The notes under the pieces are model-generated. The model did not search any database. It had not been told where the DNA came from and saw only the letters and a list, made by a program, of their open reading frames with translations. A program made the position numbers and the translations under genes. DNA of 64,000 nt, taken from positions 1-64,000 of the forward strand of contig NZ_JANXWD010000138.1 in NCBI RefSeq assembly GCF_025351295.1, given 5' to 3'. Positions 53,013 through 64,000 of the stretch are shown piece by piece (within the stretch, counting starts at the first letter, position 1; each line of letters starts with the position of its first letter). The DNA comes from Phenylobacterium sp. (GTDB lineage Bacteria; Pseudomonadota; Alphaproteobacteria; Caulobacterales; Caulobacteraceae).

Positions 53013-54695
53013 CTAAATCCGCAGCACCGTGGTTTCCACCACCGGGCGGCGGCCCCAGATGCGTTGGCTGGCTTTTTTCACGCCGCGGGAGATGGCCTTT
53101 TCGATGCTCTCGTCCAGCTCCAGGTCGTCGCCTTTGAGCCGCTTCAGCGCGGTCTCGGCCTCGTCGGCCAAGTCGTCCAGGACGTCGTCCAGGTGTTCCT
53201 CGTTCGCGGTGGGCAGGCCCAGGGCACGGACCTGCGGGCCCGAGACGATTCTGCCCCGACCGTCCAGCACCACCGACACCGCGATCACTCCGTTGAACGC
53301 CGCGTGCCGGCGCTCGCGCAGCGCGTCGCCGTTCTCCGGCACCACCACGCCGGCGTCCACATAGAGCCGCCCGGCCGTCACCTCGTCGATGATCTCGGCG
53401 CGGCCCGGGGCCAGGCGCACCATGTCGCCGTTGCGCGGCGTCACCTGCTGCGGCACCTGCAGGTCCCTGGCGAAGGCGGCGTGCTCCATCAGGTGGCGGC
53501 GCTCGCCGTGGGTCGGCACGGCGATCTCCGGCCGCGCCCAGCTGTACATCTCCGCCAGCTCGTCGCGGCACGGGTGGCCGGAGACGTGGATGCCCGGGTG
53601 GTCGCGCTCGGTGTAGAGCCGCACGCCGCGCTCGGTCAGCTTGTTCTGCAGATTGCGGATCGGGATCTCGTTGCCGGGGATCACCCGGCTGGAGAACAGG
53701 CAGGCGTCGTTGGCGCCCAGGTTCACGTGCGGGTGGGTCCCCTCGGCGATCCGCGACAGGGCCGCGCGCGGCTCACCCTGGCTACCGGTGCACAGATACA
53801 GCACCGCCTTGGGCGGCAGGTGCTTGGCCTCGTTGTCGTCCAGGAACGGCTTGATGTCCTGCAGCATGCCCACCGACTTGGCCGCTGCCGCCATCCGGTG
53901 CATCGAGCGACCGACCAGGCAGACGCGCCGGCCGTTGGCCTCGGCCGCGCGGATCACGCTGTCCATCCGCGCCACGTTGGACGCGAAACAGGCCACCGCC
54001 ACCTTGCCCTTCAGGGTGCCGATCAGCGGGATCAGCTTGTCGCGCACCTCGGCCTCGGACCCGGCGTGGCCGTCCACGAAGACGTTGGTCGAGTCGCAGA
54101 CCATCGCCAGCACGCCCTCGTCGCCCAGCTTGCGGATGAAGTCCGAGTCGGTCGGCCCGCCCAGCAGCGGGTCCGGGTCGATCTTCCAGTCGCCGGTGTG
54201 CAGGATCACCCCCAGCGGGGTGCGGATCGCCAGGCCGTTGGGCTCCGGGATCGAGTGGGTGAGGGTGATCAGGTCGATCTTGAACGGCCCCAGCTCGATC
54301 GAGCCGCCCAGCGGCACCTCTGTGATCGAAACCTCGTCCAGCAGGTCCTTCTCCCGCAGCTTCTCGCGCAGGATGAAGGCCGTGAACGGCGTCGCGTAGA
54401 CGGGCGCCTTCAGCCGTGGCCACAGCCAGGCCACCGCGCCGACGTGATCCTCGTGGGCATGGGTCAGCACGATGCCCAGGATGCGGTGGGCATGCTCCTC
54501 GATGAACGCGGGGTCGGGCAGGATCAGTTCGACGCCGGGCGTCGTCTGGTCGCCGAAGGTGACGCCCAGGTCCACCACGATCCACTTGCGATCGTGCGGC
54601 GGCCCGAAGCCATACAGGTTGAAGTTCATGCCGATTTCGTTCGACCCGCCCAGCGGCAGGAATACGAGTTCGTCGTCTTGACTACGCTTGGCCAT
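53013..54695 (-). CDS. rnj: Ribonuclease J (metallo-beta-lactamase/beta-CASP)
   Basis: LVFLPLGGSNEIGMNFNLYGFG...IVLTHAHEDHVGAVAWLW...HTGDWKIDPDPLLGGPTD...CTGSQGEPRAALSRIA. Confidence 0.95.
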   Translation of the reverse strand: MAKRSQDDELVFLPLGGSNEIGMNFNLYGFGPPHDRKWIVVDLGVTFGDQTTPGVELILPDPAFIEEHAHRILGIVLTHAHEDHVGAVAWLWPRLKAPVYATPFTAFILREKLREKDLLDEVSITEVPLGGSIELGPFKIDLITLTHSIPEPNGLAIRTPLGVILHTGDWKIDPDPLLGGPTDSDFIRKLGDEGVLAMVCDSTNVFVDGHAGSEAEVRDKLIPLIGTLKGKVAVACFASNVARMDSVIRAAEANGRRVCLVGRSMHRMAAAAKSVGMLQDIKPFLDDNEAKHLPPKAVLYLCTGSQGEPRAALSRIAEGTHPHVNLGANDACLFSSRVIPGNEIPIRNLQNKLTERGVRLYTERDHPGIHVSGHPCRDELAEMYSWARPEIAVPTHGERRHLMEHAAFARDLQVPQQVTPRNGDMVRLAPGRAEIIDEVTAGRLYVDAGVVVPENGDALRERRHAAFNGVIAVSVVLDGRGRIVSGPQVRALGLPTANEEHLDDVLDDLADEAETALKRLKGDDLELDESIEKAISRGVKKASQRIWGRRPVVETTVLRI

Positions 54696-55475
54696 CTATC
54701 CCTTCGCCGTGTTCCGGCGGTAAATCTCGAGCATGCCCCGGATCGTCAGATCCGGATCGAAGTGGTCGATGGCGTCCGTTGCGCCATGGAAAAGCGAGGC
54801 CACGCCGCCGGTGCCCACGACCGTCATCGGCTTGCCCCATTCGGCCTTGATCCGCGTCACCAGGCCCTCGATCAGGGCGATATAGCCCCAGAAGACCCCC
54901 GACTGCATCGAGGCCACCGTATCCTTGCCGATCGCGGTGTTGCCGCGCGGCCGCTGGATCGCCACCCGCGGCAGCTTGGCCGCCGCCTGGTGCAACGCTT
55001 CCATGCTGAGGTTGATCCCTGGCGCGATGGCGCAACCCTCCATCCCGCCGTCGGCGGCGATCACGTCGAAGGTGGTCGCCGTGCCTGAGTCGATGACGAT
55101 CAAGTCGCCCGGATAGACGATGTGTGCGCCGATGGCGTTGACCAGGCGGTCGGCGCCGGCCTCGGACGGCTTCTCGATCCGGATCTCGATGCCCAGGTCA
55201 ACGTTCTCGCCGATCACCAGCGGCTCCACGTGCAGATACCGCCGCGCCAGGTTGCGCAGGTTGAAAATCGACTGCGGCACCACGCTGGAGATGATGCAGC
55301 CGGTGAAGGCGCCCAGCGCCAGACCGGCCATCCCCAGAAGTTGCGACAGCCACACCGCATATTCATCGGCCGTGCGGCTGGAATGGGTGGCCGCCCGCCA
55401 CTGGGCGATCCACACGGTCCCGTCGTGCACCGCGAAGAGGGTGTTGGTGTTGCCCTGTTCGATGGCCAGCAGCAT
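54696..55475 (-). CDS. coaX: Type III pantothenate kinase
   Basis: [19 protein letters not shown]...[63 protein letters not shown]. Confidence 0.96.
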   Translation of the reverse strand: MLLAIEQGNTNTLFAVHDGTVWIAQWRAATHSSRTADEYAVWLSQLLGMAGLALGAFTGCIISSVVPQSIFNLRNLARRYLHVEPLVIGENVDLGIEIRIEKPSEAGADRLVNAIGAHIVYPGDLIVIDSGTATTFDVIAADGGMEGCAIAPGINLSMEALHQAAAKLPRVAIQRPRGNTAIGKDTVASMQSGVFWGYIALIEGLVTRIKAEWGKPMTVVGTGGVASLFHGATDAIDHFDPDLTIRGMLEIYRRNTAKG

Positions 55476-55476
55476 C

Positions 55477-56217
55477 TCACACGCCTCCGAAGAACACGTC
55501 GCCCGCGGTTATTCGCTCCAGCCCGCCGTCGTCCAGCCGAAGCCGCAGCGCGCCGTCCGTATCCAGGCCTTCCGCCACCCCGGCCAGCGTCCGGTTCGGC
55601 AGCCGCGCCTCGCAGCGTTGTCCGATCCCGGTCGCCCGGGCGCTCCAGCTGGCCGATATGGGGACGAACCCCTGCGTTTCCCAGGCGCGGCGCCAGCGCG
55701 CGAACGCCGCGGCCAGCACCTCCAGCGCGGCCAGGGGTTGAGGCGGCGGCCCGGCCATGTGCTCGGCGAAGGCGGTGGCCGGCCGCTCCAGGTCCTGCGG
55801 CGCGTGGGCCAGGTTCACCCCGATCCCCACCGCCAGCCACAGCCGCCCGTCGGCCCGCACGCCGGACTCCACCAGGATGCCGACGGCCTTGCGGCCCTGC
55901 ACCAGTACGTCGTTGGGCCACTTCAGCCGCGCCGCGCCGGGACCCAGGCAGGTGTCGGCCAGGTCGCACGCCGCCAGCGCCGCCACGAACGACAGCTGCG
56001 CGGCCTCGGCCGGGGGCCGGTCGGTGAGGGTCAGCAGGGTCGCCGCCAGGTTGCCCCGTTGCGTCGACCAGTTCCGGCCCCGCCGCCCGCGCCCGGCGGT
56101 CTGCACGCCGGCCGTGATCCACACCGGCCCGACCTCGCCCGCCTCCGCACGGCGGCGCGCCTCGGCGTTGGTGGAATCGAGCTCGTCGTAGGCTTCGATG
56201 GGAGGGTGGGCGGTCAA
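55477..56217 (-). CDS. birA: Biotin-[acetyl-CoA-carboxylase] ligase
   Basis: [57 protein letters not shown]...[20 protein letters not shown]. Confidence 0.94.
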   Translation of the reverse strand: MTAHPPIEAYDELDSTNAEARRRAEAGEVGPVWITAGVQTAGRGRRGRNWSTQRGNLAATLLTLTDRPPAEAAQLSFVAALAACDLADTCLGPGAARLKWPNDVLVQGRKAVGILVESGVRADGRLWLAVGIGVNLAHAPQDLERPATAFAEHMAGPPPQPLAALEVLAAAFARWRRAWETQGFVPISASWSARATGIGQRCEARLPNRTLAGVAEGLDTDGALRLRLDDGGLERITAGDVFFGGV

Positions 56218-56231
56218 GGCCCCTCCCCTTG

Positions 56232-56338
56232 CCGCTCATCCCCGCGAAGGCGGGGACCCAAGCTGAGCCAGTGGAGCGGCCACCGCGTCGCGGACTCCCC
56301 AGCGTCGTTTGGGTCCCCGCCTTCGCGGGGATGAGCGG
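56232..56338. repeat. Intergenic inverted repeat with perfect 30-bp arms (copy D of the repeat family)
   Basis: CCGCTCATCCCCGCGAAGGCGGGGACCCAA (56232-56261) and its exact reverse complement TTGGGTCCCCGCCTTCGCGGGGATGAGCGG (56309-56338). Confidence 0.95.
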
Positions 56339-56372
56339 AACGGGGTTGCGATCTGATCGTGGTGGTCAATCC

Positions 56373-57803
56373 CTAGGCCAGGCCGAAGGCGCGGGCCGCG
56401 GTGGCCGCCGCGGCGTCCAGGCCCTTCAGGGCCAGGATCACCACCGGGAAGGCGAACAGGGCTGTGGCCACCGCGATGGCGCGCGCCTCGAACGGCGGCT
56501 TGTCGGTCGTGCCCGCGCTGCCGTCGAACCACATCGCCTTGATCAGCTTCAGGTAATAGAAGGCCGCGACCACCGAGCCGACCAGCCCGATCACCGCCGG
56601 CCCCCAGAGGCCGGCGTTCAGCGCCGCCTTGAACACATAGACTTTCCCGAAGAAACCGGAGAACGGCGGCAGGCCCAGGGCGGAGAGCGAGAAGGCGGTC
56701 ATCGCGAGCGCGATGCCCGGCTGTTCCTTCATCAGCCCCGCCATGTCGTCGATGGTCTCCATCGGCCGCCCCTTGCGCGACAGCGCCGCCAGGCAGGCGA
56801 AGAAGCCGGTGACGTCGATCATGTAGAGCACCATGAACACCAGCATGGCCTGCACGCCCTCGGCGGTGCCCGAGGCCAGGCCCAGCAGCGCGTAGCCGAT
56901 ATTGGCGATCGAGGAGTAGGCCCACAGCCGCTTGAGGTTCTTCTGCACCAGGCCGGCGAACGCCCCCACCGCCACCGAGATCAGCGCCAGCGCCACCAGC
57001 ACCTGCTGCCACTGATGCGCCGCGCCCGGGAAGGCGTTGGCCAGGACGCGGGTGAACAGCACCATGGCCGCCAGCTTCGGCGCCGCGGCGAAGAACGCCA
57101 CCACCGGGGTCGGCGCGCCCTCGTAGACGTCCGGCGTCCACATGTGGAACGGCGCGGCGGAGACCTTGAAGGCGATGCCGCAGATCAGGAACACCAGGCC
57201 GAACAGCAGCCCGGTATTGGCCCCGCCGGCCGCTGCGATGGCGATCTGGCTGAACACCGTCGAGCCCGCGAAGCCGTAGATCAGGCTGGCCCCATACAGC
57301 AGCAGGCCGGACGACAACGCGCCCAGCACGAAATACTTCAGCCCGGCCTCCGAGGCCTTGGCGTTGTCGCGCTGCATGGCCGCCAGGACGTAGAGCGCCA
57401 GCGACTGCAGCTCGATGCCGATGTAGAGCGCGATCAGGTCGCCCGCCGCCACCATCATCCCCATGCCCAGCGCCGCCAGCAGGATCAGCACCGGGAACTC
57501 GAAGTTGCGCACCCCGCGGCGCTCGAACCAGGCGATCCCCAGCGGGATGGCCACGGCCGAGGCGACGTAGATCGCCACCTCGCCGAACACCGTCCCGGCG
57601 TCGGAGACCAGGCTGCCGCTGAACGCCCGGCCGTAGGGCTGGACGGCCGCGGCGATGGCGGCGGCAACCAGGGCCACGACCGCGCCGGCGCCCACCAGCC
57701 GCAGCTGGGTCGGTGCGAATGCCCCGGCCACCAGCAGCAGCAACGCGCTGCCGGCCAGGATCAGTTCGGGAAGTGCGAACGCCAGGTTGGCGGAGATGGT
57801 CAT
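56373..57803 (-). CDS. nuoN: NADH-quinone oxidoreductase subunit N
   Basis: YIGIELQSLALYVLAAMQRDNAKASEAGLKYFVLGALSSGLLLYGASLIYG...LKRLWAYSSIANIGYALLGLA. Confidence 0.96.
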   Translation of the reverse strand: MTISANLAFALPELILAGSALLLLVAGAFAPTQLRLVGAGAVVALVAAAIAAAVQPYGRAFSGSLVSDAGTVFGEVAIYVASAVAIPLGIAWFERRGVRNFEFPVLILLAALGMGMMVAAGDLIALYIGIELQSLALYVLAAMQRDNAKASEAGLKYFVLGALSSGLLLYGASLIYGFAGSTVFSQIAIAAAGGANTGLLFGLVFLICGIAFKVSAAPFHMWTPDVYEGAPTPVVAFFAAAPKLAAMVLFTRVLANAFPGAAHQWQQVLVALALISVAVGAFAGLVQKNLKRLWAYSSIANIGYALLGLASGTAEGVQAMLVFMVLYMIDVTGFFACLAALSRKGRPMETIDDMAGLMKEQPGIALAMTAFSLSALGLPPFSGFFGKVYVFKAALNAGLWGPAVIGLVGSVVAAFYYLKLIKAMWFDGSAGTTDKPPFEARAIAVATALFAFPVVILALKGLDAAAATAARAFGLA

Positions 57804-57813
57804 GAAAGGCCCC

Positions 57814-59322
57814 TCACCCGCCGGTCGTCGCCTGATAGACCCGCACGAGGTGGTCCACCGAGGCGGCGGTCAGGTTGAACACGGCATTGGGCTGCACGCC
57901 CAGGTACAGGGTGGCGACGATCAGCGGCGTGAAGATCGCGATCTCGCGGTTTTCGAGGTCGGTGATGGCCTCCAGCTTGGGATTGGTGATCGTGCCCATC
58001 ACCACCCGGCGATACAGCGTCAGCATGTAGACCGCCGACAGGATCACCCCGGTGGTGGCCAGGATCGCCGTCCAGGTCGAGGCCTTGTAGGCGCCCACCA
58101 CCGACAGGATCTCGCCCACGAAGCCGCTGGTCCCCGGCAGGCCGACATTGCCCATCGAGAACAGCATGAACACCGCCGCGTACCACGGCATGCGGTTCAC
58201 CAGCCCGCCGTAGAAGTCGATCTCGCGGGTGTGCATGCGGTCGTAGATCACGCCGACGCAGAGGAAAAGCGCGCCCGAAATCACCCCGTGGCTCAGCATC
58301 TGGTAGATCGCCCCCTGCACGCCCTGGGCGTTGCCGGAGAAGATCGCCATGGTCACCAGCCCCATGTGGGCCACCGAGGAATAGGCGATCAGCTTCTTCA
58401 CGTCGGTCTGCCGGAAGGCCACCAGCGAGGTGTAGATCACGGCGATCACGCTCATGGCGAAGATCAGCGGCGTGAACAGGTGCGAGGCGTCGGGGAACAT
58501 CGGCAGGCTGAAGCGCAGGAGGCCGTACCCGCCCATCTTCAGCAGGATGCCGGCCAGGATCACCGAGCCCGCGGTCGGCGCCTCGACGTGGGCGTCGGGC
58601 AACCACGTATGAACCGGCCACATCGGCATCTTCACGGCGAACGAGGCGAAGAACGCCAGCCACAGCCAGGTCTGCACGGCGGGGCTGAAGTGGTAGTTCA
58701 TCAGCTCGGGGATCGAGCTGGTGTGCGCCGTACCGATCATGAACAGGATCGCCGCCAGCATCAGAACCGAGCCTAGCAGGGTGTAGAGGAAGAACTTGAA
58801 GGCGGCGTAGATCCGCCGCTGCCCGCCCCATATGCCGATGATCAGGAACATCGGCACCAGGCCGAACTCGAAGAAGACGTAGAACACCACCAGGTCCAGC
58901 GCGCAGAATACCCCGATCACCAGGGTCTCCAGCAGCAGGAAGGCGATCATATATTCGTGGATGCGGGTCTCGATCGTCTTCCAGGAGGCCGCGATGCACA
59001 GCGGCATCAGGAAGGCGGTCAGCAGCACGAACAGCACCGAGATGCCGTCCACGCCCATCCGGTAGGCGATCCCCGCGAACCAGGGGGTCTCCTCGACGAA
59101 CTGGAAGCCCCAGTCGTTGGGATTGTAGCGCGCCACCAGCAGCACCGAGAGCGCCAGGGTGGCCAGGGTGGTGACCAGGGCGATCCACTTGGTGGCGTTG
59201 ATGTTCTTCGCGTCGTCGGCCCTGGCCGTCAGGCGCAGGCCCAGGATCGTGGCCACGCCCACCAGGGGCGCGAAGGTGATGAGGGAGAGAAGCGGCATGG
59301 TCATCCCCCTCAGGCGTTCCAC
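57814..59322 (-). CDS. nuoM: NADH-quinone oxidoreductase subunit M
   Basis: [24 protein letters not shown]...[40 protein letters not shown]...[16 protein letters not shown]. Confidence 0.96.
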   Translation of the reverse strand: MERLRGMTMPLLSLITFAPLVGVATILGLRLTARADDAKNINATKWIALVTTLATLALSVLLVARYNPNDWGFQFVEETPWFAGIAYRMGVDGISVLFVLLTAFLMPLCIAASWKTIETRIHEYMIAFLLLETLVIGVFCALDLVVFYVFFEFGLVPMFLIIGIWGGQRRIYAAFKFFLYTLLGSVLMLAAILFMIGTAHTSSIPELMNYHFSPAVQTWLWLAFFASFAVKMPMWPVHTWLPDAHVEAPTAGSVILAGILLKMGGYGLLRFSLPMFPDASHLFTPLIFAMSVIAVIYTSLVAFRQTDVKKLIAYSSVAHMGLVTMAIFSGNAQGVQGAIYQMLSHGVISGALFLCVGVIYDRMHTREIDFYGGLVNRMPWYAAVFMLFSMGNVGLPGTSGFVGEILSVVGAYKASTWTAILATTGVILSAVYMLTLYRRVVMGTITNPKLEAITDLENREIAIFTPLIVATLYLGVQPNAVFNLTAASVDHLVRVYQATTGG

Positions 59323-61394
59323 GCCCAGAGGGCATAGGTCAGTAGACCCGCGACGCCCAGGAGCATGACGAAGGCATAGTGGTAGACATAGCCGGACTGG
59401 ATCCGCCCGACGCCCTTGCCCACCTGCACCGACAGCGCCGAGATCCCGTCAGGCCCCAGCCCGTCGATGATCCGCTGGTCGCCGCCCTTCCAGAACAGGT
59501 CGCCCAGCCACTGCGCCCCGCGCACGAACGTCGCCTGGTACAGCTCGTCGAAGAACCACTTGTTGTAGAAGAACTCGTAGAGCGGCCCGCCCTGCGCGGC
59601 CAGGCGCGCGCCCATTCCCTCGCGCAGGATGTACATGTAGGCGGCGACCAGCAGGCCTACGACCGAGACGATCAGCGGCGACTGGGCGATCCACCAGGGC
59701 GCCTCGTGCTCGACCAGCACGTGGTTGTTGGCGGCGGCGAAGATCGCGCCCTTCCAGAACGCGATGTGGTCAACGCCGATGAACTTCTCGGTGAAGGCGA
59801 AGCCCGCGAACACCGCCCCGATCGACAGCAGGATCAGCGGCAGGCGCATGGTCCAGGGGCTCTCGTGCGGCTTGTGCTCGTGGCCGCGCCCATGGCCGGC
59901 GTGATCCGGCTCGGCGTGCGTGTCCGCATGGGCGTGGTCGCCATGGGTGTCGTCGTGCACGTGGTCGCGGTTGTGCCAGTGATGCTCGAGGTCCTCGCTC
60001 GTCCACCGCGCATGGCCGTTGAAGGTGAAGAACGCCAGCCGCCAGGAATAGAAGGCTGTCAGCCCGGCCACGAACACCGCCATCACGAAGGCGAAGTAGC
60101 CCAGCGGGTCGCCCGCCGCCCCGGCCGAATAGGCCGCGCGGATGATCGAGTCCTTGGAATAGAAACCGGCGAAGCCCAGCTCCAGGCCCGGGATGCCCAG
60201 GCCGGTGATGGCGATGGTCCCGATGGTCATCACCGCGAAGGTCACCGGCAGGTACTTCGCCAGCCCGCCGTAGCGGCGCATGTCCTGCTCGTGCGCCATC
60301 CCGTGGATCACCGAGCCGGCGCCCAGGAACAGCAGCGCCTTGAAGAAGGCGTGGGTGAAAAGGTGGAACATCGAGGCCTGGTAGGCGCCGACGCCCGCGG
60401 CCATGAACATGTAGCCCAGCTGCGAACAGGTCGAGTAGGCGATCACCCGCTTGATGTCGTTCTGGGTCAGCGCCACCGTCGCGGCGAACAGCGCCGTCAC
60501 CGCGCCGATCACCACCACGATGTGCTTGGCCACCGGCGCATATTCGAACATCGGCGACAACAGGCAGACCATGTAGACGCCGGCGGTCACCATGGTCGCC
60601 GCGTGGATCAGGGCCGACACCGGGGTCGGGCCCTCCATGGCGTCCGGCAGCCAGGTGTGCAGGAAGAACTGCGCCGACTTCCCCATGGCGCCCACGAACA
60701 GCAGCGAACAGGCCAGGTCGACCAGGGCGAAGTGGCCGCCGGCGAAGTCCCAGCCGCGCGGGACCGAGGCGCCGATCTGCGGGAACAGCGGCGCGAACTG
60801 GATGGTCCCGTAGGCCCAGAACACGGTCATGATGCCGAGCGCGAAGCCGAAGTCGCCGACCCGGTTGACCACGAAGGCCTTGATCGCCGCGGCGTTGGCG
60901 GTGGGCTTGTGGAACCAGAAGCCGATCAGCAGGTAGCTGGCCAGGCCCACGCCTTCCCAGCCGAAGAACAGCTGCATGAAGTCCGAGGCGCTGATCAGCG
61001 CCAGCATGGCGAAGGTGAACAGCGACAGGTAGCTGAAGAACCGGGGCTTGGACCCGTCCTCGGCCATGTAGCCCCACGAATACAGGTGCACGAGGGACGA
61101 GACCGTGGTCACCACCACCAGCATCACCGCGCTAAGCCCATCCAGCCGGAACGACCAGTTGGAGACGAAATTGCCCACGGTGATGAACGGCGCATAGGTC
61201 ACCAGGAACGGCTGCAGCCCACCCCAGGTCCATTGGCTGAACACCACCCACGACAGCACGGCCGACAGCATCAGGAAGCCGGTGGTCACCGCCATCGAGA
61301 CCGTGTCGCCCAGCCGGCGGCCGAACAGCCCGGCCACGGCCGCGCCGATCAGCGGGCCGAACAGGATGATCGTGACGAGGAGCTTGGGATCCAC
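59310..61394 (-). CDS. nuoL: NADH-quinone oxidoreductase subunit L, with His-rich loop
   Basis: [42 protein letters not shown]...[36 protein letters not shown]. Confidence 0.97.
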   Translation of the reverse strand: MDPKLLVTIILFGPLIGAAVAGLFGRRLGDTVSMAVTTGFLMLSAVLSWVVFSQWTWGGLQPFLVTYAPFITVGNFVSNWSFRLDGLSAVMLVVVTTVSSLVHLYSWGYMAEDGSKPRFFSYLSLFTFAMLALISASDFMQLFFGWEGVGLASYLLIGFWFHKPTANAAAIKAFVVNRVGDFGFALGIMTVFWAYGTIQFAPLFPQIGASVPRGWDFAGGHFALVDLACSLLFVGAMGKSAQFFLHTWLPDAMEGPTPVSALIHAATMVTAGVYMVCLLSPMFEYAPVAKHIVVVIGAVTALFAATVALTQNDIKRVIAYSTCSQLGYMFMAAGVGAYQASMFHLFTHAFFKALLFLGAGSVIHGMAHEQDMRRYGGLAKYLPVTFAVMTIGTIAITGLGIPGLELGFAGFYSKDSIIRAAYSAGAAGDPLGYFAFVMAVFVAGLTAFYSWRLAFFTFNGHARWTSEDLEHHWHNRDHVHDDTHGDHAHADTHAEPDHAGHGRGHEHKPHESPWTMRLPLILLSIGAVFAGFAFTEKFIGVDHIAFWKGAIFAAANNHVLVEHEAPWWIAQSPLIVSVVGLLVAAYMYILREGMGARLAAQGGPLYEFFYNKWFFDELYQATFVRGAQWLGDLFWKGGDQRIIDGLGPDGISALSVQVGKGVGRIQSGYVYHYAFVMLLGVAGLLTYALWAWNA

Positions 61395-61399
61395 GAACG

Positions 61400-61711
61400 C
61401 TAGCCCTTCATCATCGAGGCGTCGTCCACGGCGATGTCGCCGCGGTTGCGGAAGAAGGTGACGAGGATGGCCAGGCCCACGGCGGCCTCGGCGGCGGCCA
61501 CGGTGAGCACGAACATGGCGAAGATCTGCCCGGTGACGTTGCCCAGGAAGACCGAGAAGGCCACCAGGTTGATGTTCACGGCCAGCAGCATCAGCTCGAT
61601 CGACATCAGGATGACGATGATGTTCTTGCGGTTCACGAAGATGCCGAACACCCCGATCGTGAACAGGATGGCGGCCACCGCCAGGTAGTGGGACAGGCCG
61701 ATGCTCGTCAC
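61400..61711 (-). CDS. nuoK: NADH-quinone oxidoreductase subunit K
   Basis: GTG start; [79 protein letters not shown]. Confidence 0.96.
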   Translation of the reverse strand: MTSIGLSHYLAVAAILFTIGVFGIFVNRKNIIVILMSIELMLLAVNINLVAFSVFLGNVTGQIFAMFVLTVAAAEAAVGLAILVTFFRNRGDIAVDDASMMKG

Positions 61712-62364
61712 TCGCCGATCCCCTCGCCTGACCCGATTCCTTCGCCAGAACGGGGGTTGACCATGCGCATGCCGGTGGCGGGGGTCCGCAGCACCTGGTT
61801 CATGATCACCTGCCGCTTTACGCCGGGCTTGTGGCGCAGCGTCAGCACGATGGCCCCGATCATCGCCACCAGCAGCACCATGCCCGCCGCCTGGAAGAAG
61901 TAGACATAGTCCGTGTAGAGCACCCGGCCGATCGCCTCGGCGTTGGTCACGCTGACCCCTGCGCCTGATGCCAATGTCCCTGAGGCCATCGGCCCCAGGC
62001 TGGCCTTGGCCGCCCCGCGGGTGGCCACCGTGGTGGAGACCAGGATCATCTCCACCGCCAGCACTGCGGCGACCAGCAGGCCGACCGGCATGTAGCGCGC
62101 GAAGCCCTGCCGCAGCGACGCGAAGTCCACGTCCAGCATCATCACCACGAACAGGAACAGCACGGCGACGGCGCCGACGTAGACGACCACCAGCAGCATC
62201 GCCAGGAACTCCGCCCCCAGCAGCACGAACAGCCCGGCGGCCGAGAAGAAGGCCAGGATCAGCCACAGCACCGAGTGGACCGGATTGCGGGCCGAAACCA
62301 CGCAGAATCCGGCCACCAGGGTGATGGCGGCCATCAGATAGAATGCGATCGCCTGCAGGGCCAT
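61708..62364 (-). CDS. nuoJ: NADH-quinone oxidoreductase subunit J
   Basis: [57 protein letters not shown]. Confidence 0.96.
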   Translation of the reverse strand: MALQAIAFYLMAAITLVAGFCVVSARNPVHSVLWLILAFFSAAGLFVLLGAEFLAMLLVVVYVGAVAVLFLFVVMMLDVDFASLRQGFARYMPVGLLVAAVLAVEMILVSTTVATRGAAKASLGPMASGTLASGAGVSVTNAEAIGRVLYTDYVYFFQAAGMVLLVAMIGAIVLTLRHKPGVKRQVIMNQVLRTPATGMRMVNPRSGEGIGSGEGIGE

Positions 62365-62428
62365 TTCGGCTCTCTAAAGTCCTTCGAATTACGCTTTAGA
62401 ACGGGGCGGCGGAATCGCGCCGCGGGGT

Positions 62429-62920
62429 TTAGCGGTACGGCGCGTCCAGTTCCATGTTCTTCGCGATCTCCCGCTCCCAGCGGTCGCCGTTGTCCAGCAG
62501 TCGCGCCTTGTCGTAGTAGAGCTCCTCGCGGGTCTCGACCGAGAACTCGGTGTTCGGGCCTTCGACGATGGCGTCCACCGGGCAGGCCTCCTGGCAGAGG
62601 CCGCAGTAGATGCACTTGACCATGTCGATGTCGTAGCGGGTCGTGCGCCGGCTGCCGTCCGCGCGCGGCTCGGCCTCGATGGTGATCGCCTGGGCCGGGC
62701 AGATCGCCTCGCACAGCTTGCACGCGATGCAGCGTTCCTCGCCGTTCGGATAGCGGCGCAGCGCGTGCTCGCCGCGGAACCGCGGGCTCTGCGGGCCGCG
62801 CTCGTGCGGGAACTGCACCGTCTTCTTGGGCGCGATCATGTACTTCATGCCCAGGCCGAAGGCCCCGACGAAGTCCAGCAGCATGGCCCCTTTGAACGCC
62901 TGTCCGATCCGGCCCAGCAT
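62429..62920 (-). CDS. nuoI: NADH-quinone oxidoreductase subunit I (2x[4Fe-4S])
   Basis: [24 protein letters not shown]...[43 protein letters not shown]. Confidence 0.97.
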   Translation of the reverse strand: MLGRIGQAFKGAMLLDFVGAFGLGMKYMIAPKKTVQFPHERGPQSPRFRGEHALRRYPNGEERCIACKLCEAICPAQAITIEAEPRADGSRRTTRYDIDMVKCIYCGLCQEACPVDAIVEGPNTEFSVETREELYYDKARLLDNGDRWEREIAKNMELDAPYR

Positions 62921-63147
62921 CACTTGTCCTTCTCGCAGGCGTAGTCTTCCAGGTGCTGCGCGTCGCCGTTGCGTTGCAGCTTCAGGTGACCGCCCTTGGC
63001 CGCGCATTTGGCGGTGGCGTCCTTCAGGTCGTCATAGGTGGCGATGCCGCCGTTGTGGCCGGCGCCGACCCCGCCCATGTTCGAGCAGGCGCCGAGCGCC
63101 ACGGCCGCCAACATCACCGCCGCCAGGACCGCTGCTGTCCGCATCAT
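62920..63147 (-). CDS. Small lipoprotein encoded between nuoH and nuoI
   Basis: [26 protein letters not shown]... (lipobox LGAC), mature part with two further Cys; overlaps both neighbours' termini in operon fashion. Confidence 0.78.
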   Translation of the reverse strand: MMRTAAVLAAVMLAAVALGACSNMGGVGAGHNGGIATYDDLKDATAKCAAKGGHLKLQRNGDAQHLEDYACEKDK

Positions 63148-64000
63148 GCGCCGAACCCCGTGTAGACGCGCCATCCCGCCACCACGGCGACGGCCACCAG
63201 CGAGGTCGGCAGGAACACCTTCCAGCCCAGCCGCATCAGTTGGTCGTAGCGGTAGCGGGGGACGATCGAGCGCACCATCGCGTTCATGAAGAACACGAAG
63301 AAGGTCTTGATCGCGAAGATCACCAGGCCGTGCAGGCTGGCGATCCAGGCAAAGGGCACGTGGTCGAGGTAGGGCGTCGGCCAGGGCGCGTTCCAGCCGC
63401 CCAGGAACAGTACCGCCATCAGCCCGCTCATCAGCACGATGTTCGAGGTCTCGGCCAGGTAGAACAGCATGTAAGGCGTAGAACCGTATTCCACGGCATA
63501 GCCCGCTACGAGTTCGGACTCGGCTTCCGGAAGGTCGAACGGCGGACGATTGGTTTCCGCCAGCCCGGAAATGAAGAAGATCACCCCCATGGGGAACATG
63601 ATCAGGATCAGCGGCAGGTTCTTCCACCCGCCGCCGAACATGTTCCAGTTCCAGAACCAGCCGGCCTGGGCCTGGGTGATCTGGTTGAGGTTCAGGCTGC
63701 CGCTCAGCAGGATGACGGTGATGATCACGAAGCCGATCGAGACCTCATAGCTGACCATCTGCGCCGCTGAGCGCAGCGCGCCCAGGAACGGGTACTTCGA
63801 GTTGGACGCCCAGCCGCCCATGATGATCCCGTAGACGCCCAGGGACGACACGGCGAACAGGTAGAGCACGCCCACATTGATGTTGGAGACGCTCCAGCCC
63901 GGCGCGACCGGCATCACCGCCCAGCCGCCCAGCGCCAGCGTGACGCTGATCAGCGGCGCCAGCAGGAACACCGGCTTGTCGGCGCCCGCCGGGATCACCA
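63144..64000 (-). CDS. nuoH: NADH-quinone oxidoreductase subunit H, partial (N-terminus outside window)
   Basis: [49 protein letters not shown]...[28 protein letters not shown]. Confidence 0.96.
   Translation of the reverse strand, partial: VIPAGADKPVFLLAPLISVTLALGGWAVMPVAPGWSVSNINVGVLYLFAVSSLGVYGIIMGGWASNSKYPFLGALRSAAQMVSYEVSIGFVIITVILLSGSLNLNQITQAQAGWFWNWNMFGGGWKNLPLILIMFPMGVIFFISGLAETNRPPFDLPEAESELVAGYAVEYGSTPYMLFYLAETSNIVLMSGLMAVLFLGGWNAPWPTPYLDHVPFAWIASLHGLVIFAIKTFFVFFMNAMVRSIVPRYRYDQLMRLGWKVFLPTSLVAVAVVAGWRVYTGFGA

Noticed and set aside
53064-55088. 674-aa plus-strand ORF opposite RNase J and coaX
   Set aside because: Spans antisense of two well-supported genes; compositional artefact
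59379-61403. 674-aa plus-strand ORF opposite nuoL
   Set aside because: Antisense shadow ORF with His/Gln/Arg/Asp-biased composition; nuoL on the other strand is unambiguous
62385-62428. Hairpin-like GC-rich sequence between nuoJ and nuoI as an intra-operon terminator
   Set aside because: Arms short (6 bp) and no T-run; insufficient support

Overview
This is a high-GC alphaproteobacterial chromosomal window, almost fully coding. Gene content and order look like Caulobacterales (Caulobacter/Phenylobacterium-like; inferred). Most of it is housekeeping: pyrG, secG, tpiA, a PpiD/SurA-type foldase, trpE...trpGDC, lexA, comEC, gltX, gltA, the lpxB-lpxI-lpxA-fabZ-lpxD-skp-bamA-rseP-dxr-cdsA-uppS-frr-pyrH-tsf-rpsB envelope/translation block, dnaE, lolDC, proS, mce, RNase J, coaX, birA and nuoN-M-L-K-J-I-(lipoprotein)-H. 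The best non-routine signal is a 29-codon single-TM microgene (43955-44044, minus), absent from the supplied ORF track. It sits directly upstream of dnaE behind a perfect GTTC-N7-GTTC LexA box that overlaps a TTGACT-N17-ATAAGA promoter, and it is a strong candidate ortholog of the Caulobacter SOS cell-division inhibitor SidA. Other items of interest are: a periplasmic caspase-like protease with a class III cyclase; a Ser/Thr kinase gene that has lost its C-lobe and reads into antisense of the neighbouring crotonase; a DUF2946/outer-membrane/CopC cassette between trpE and trpG; a lipoprotein gene inside the nuo operon; a tandem CoA-transferase fusion whose N-terminal half appears to lack the catalytic Asp; a dispersed palindromic repeat family (one copy with perfect 30-bp arms); and a double stem-loop in a divergent intergenic region. 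No tRNA, rRNA, CRISPR, IS element or prophage was recognised. All calls are by eye; no searches were run.
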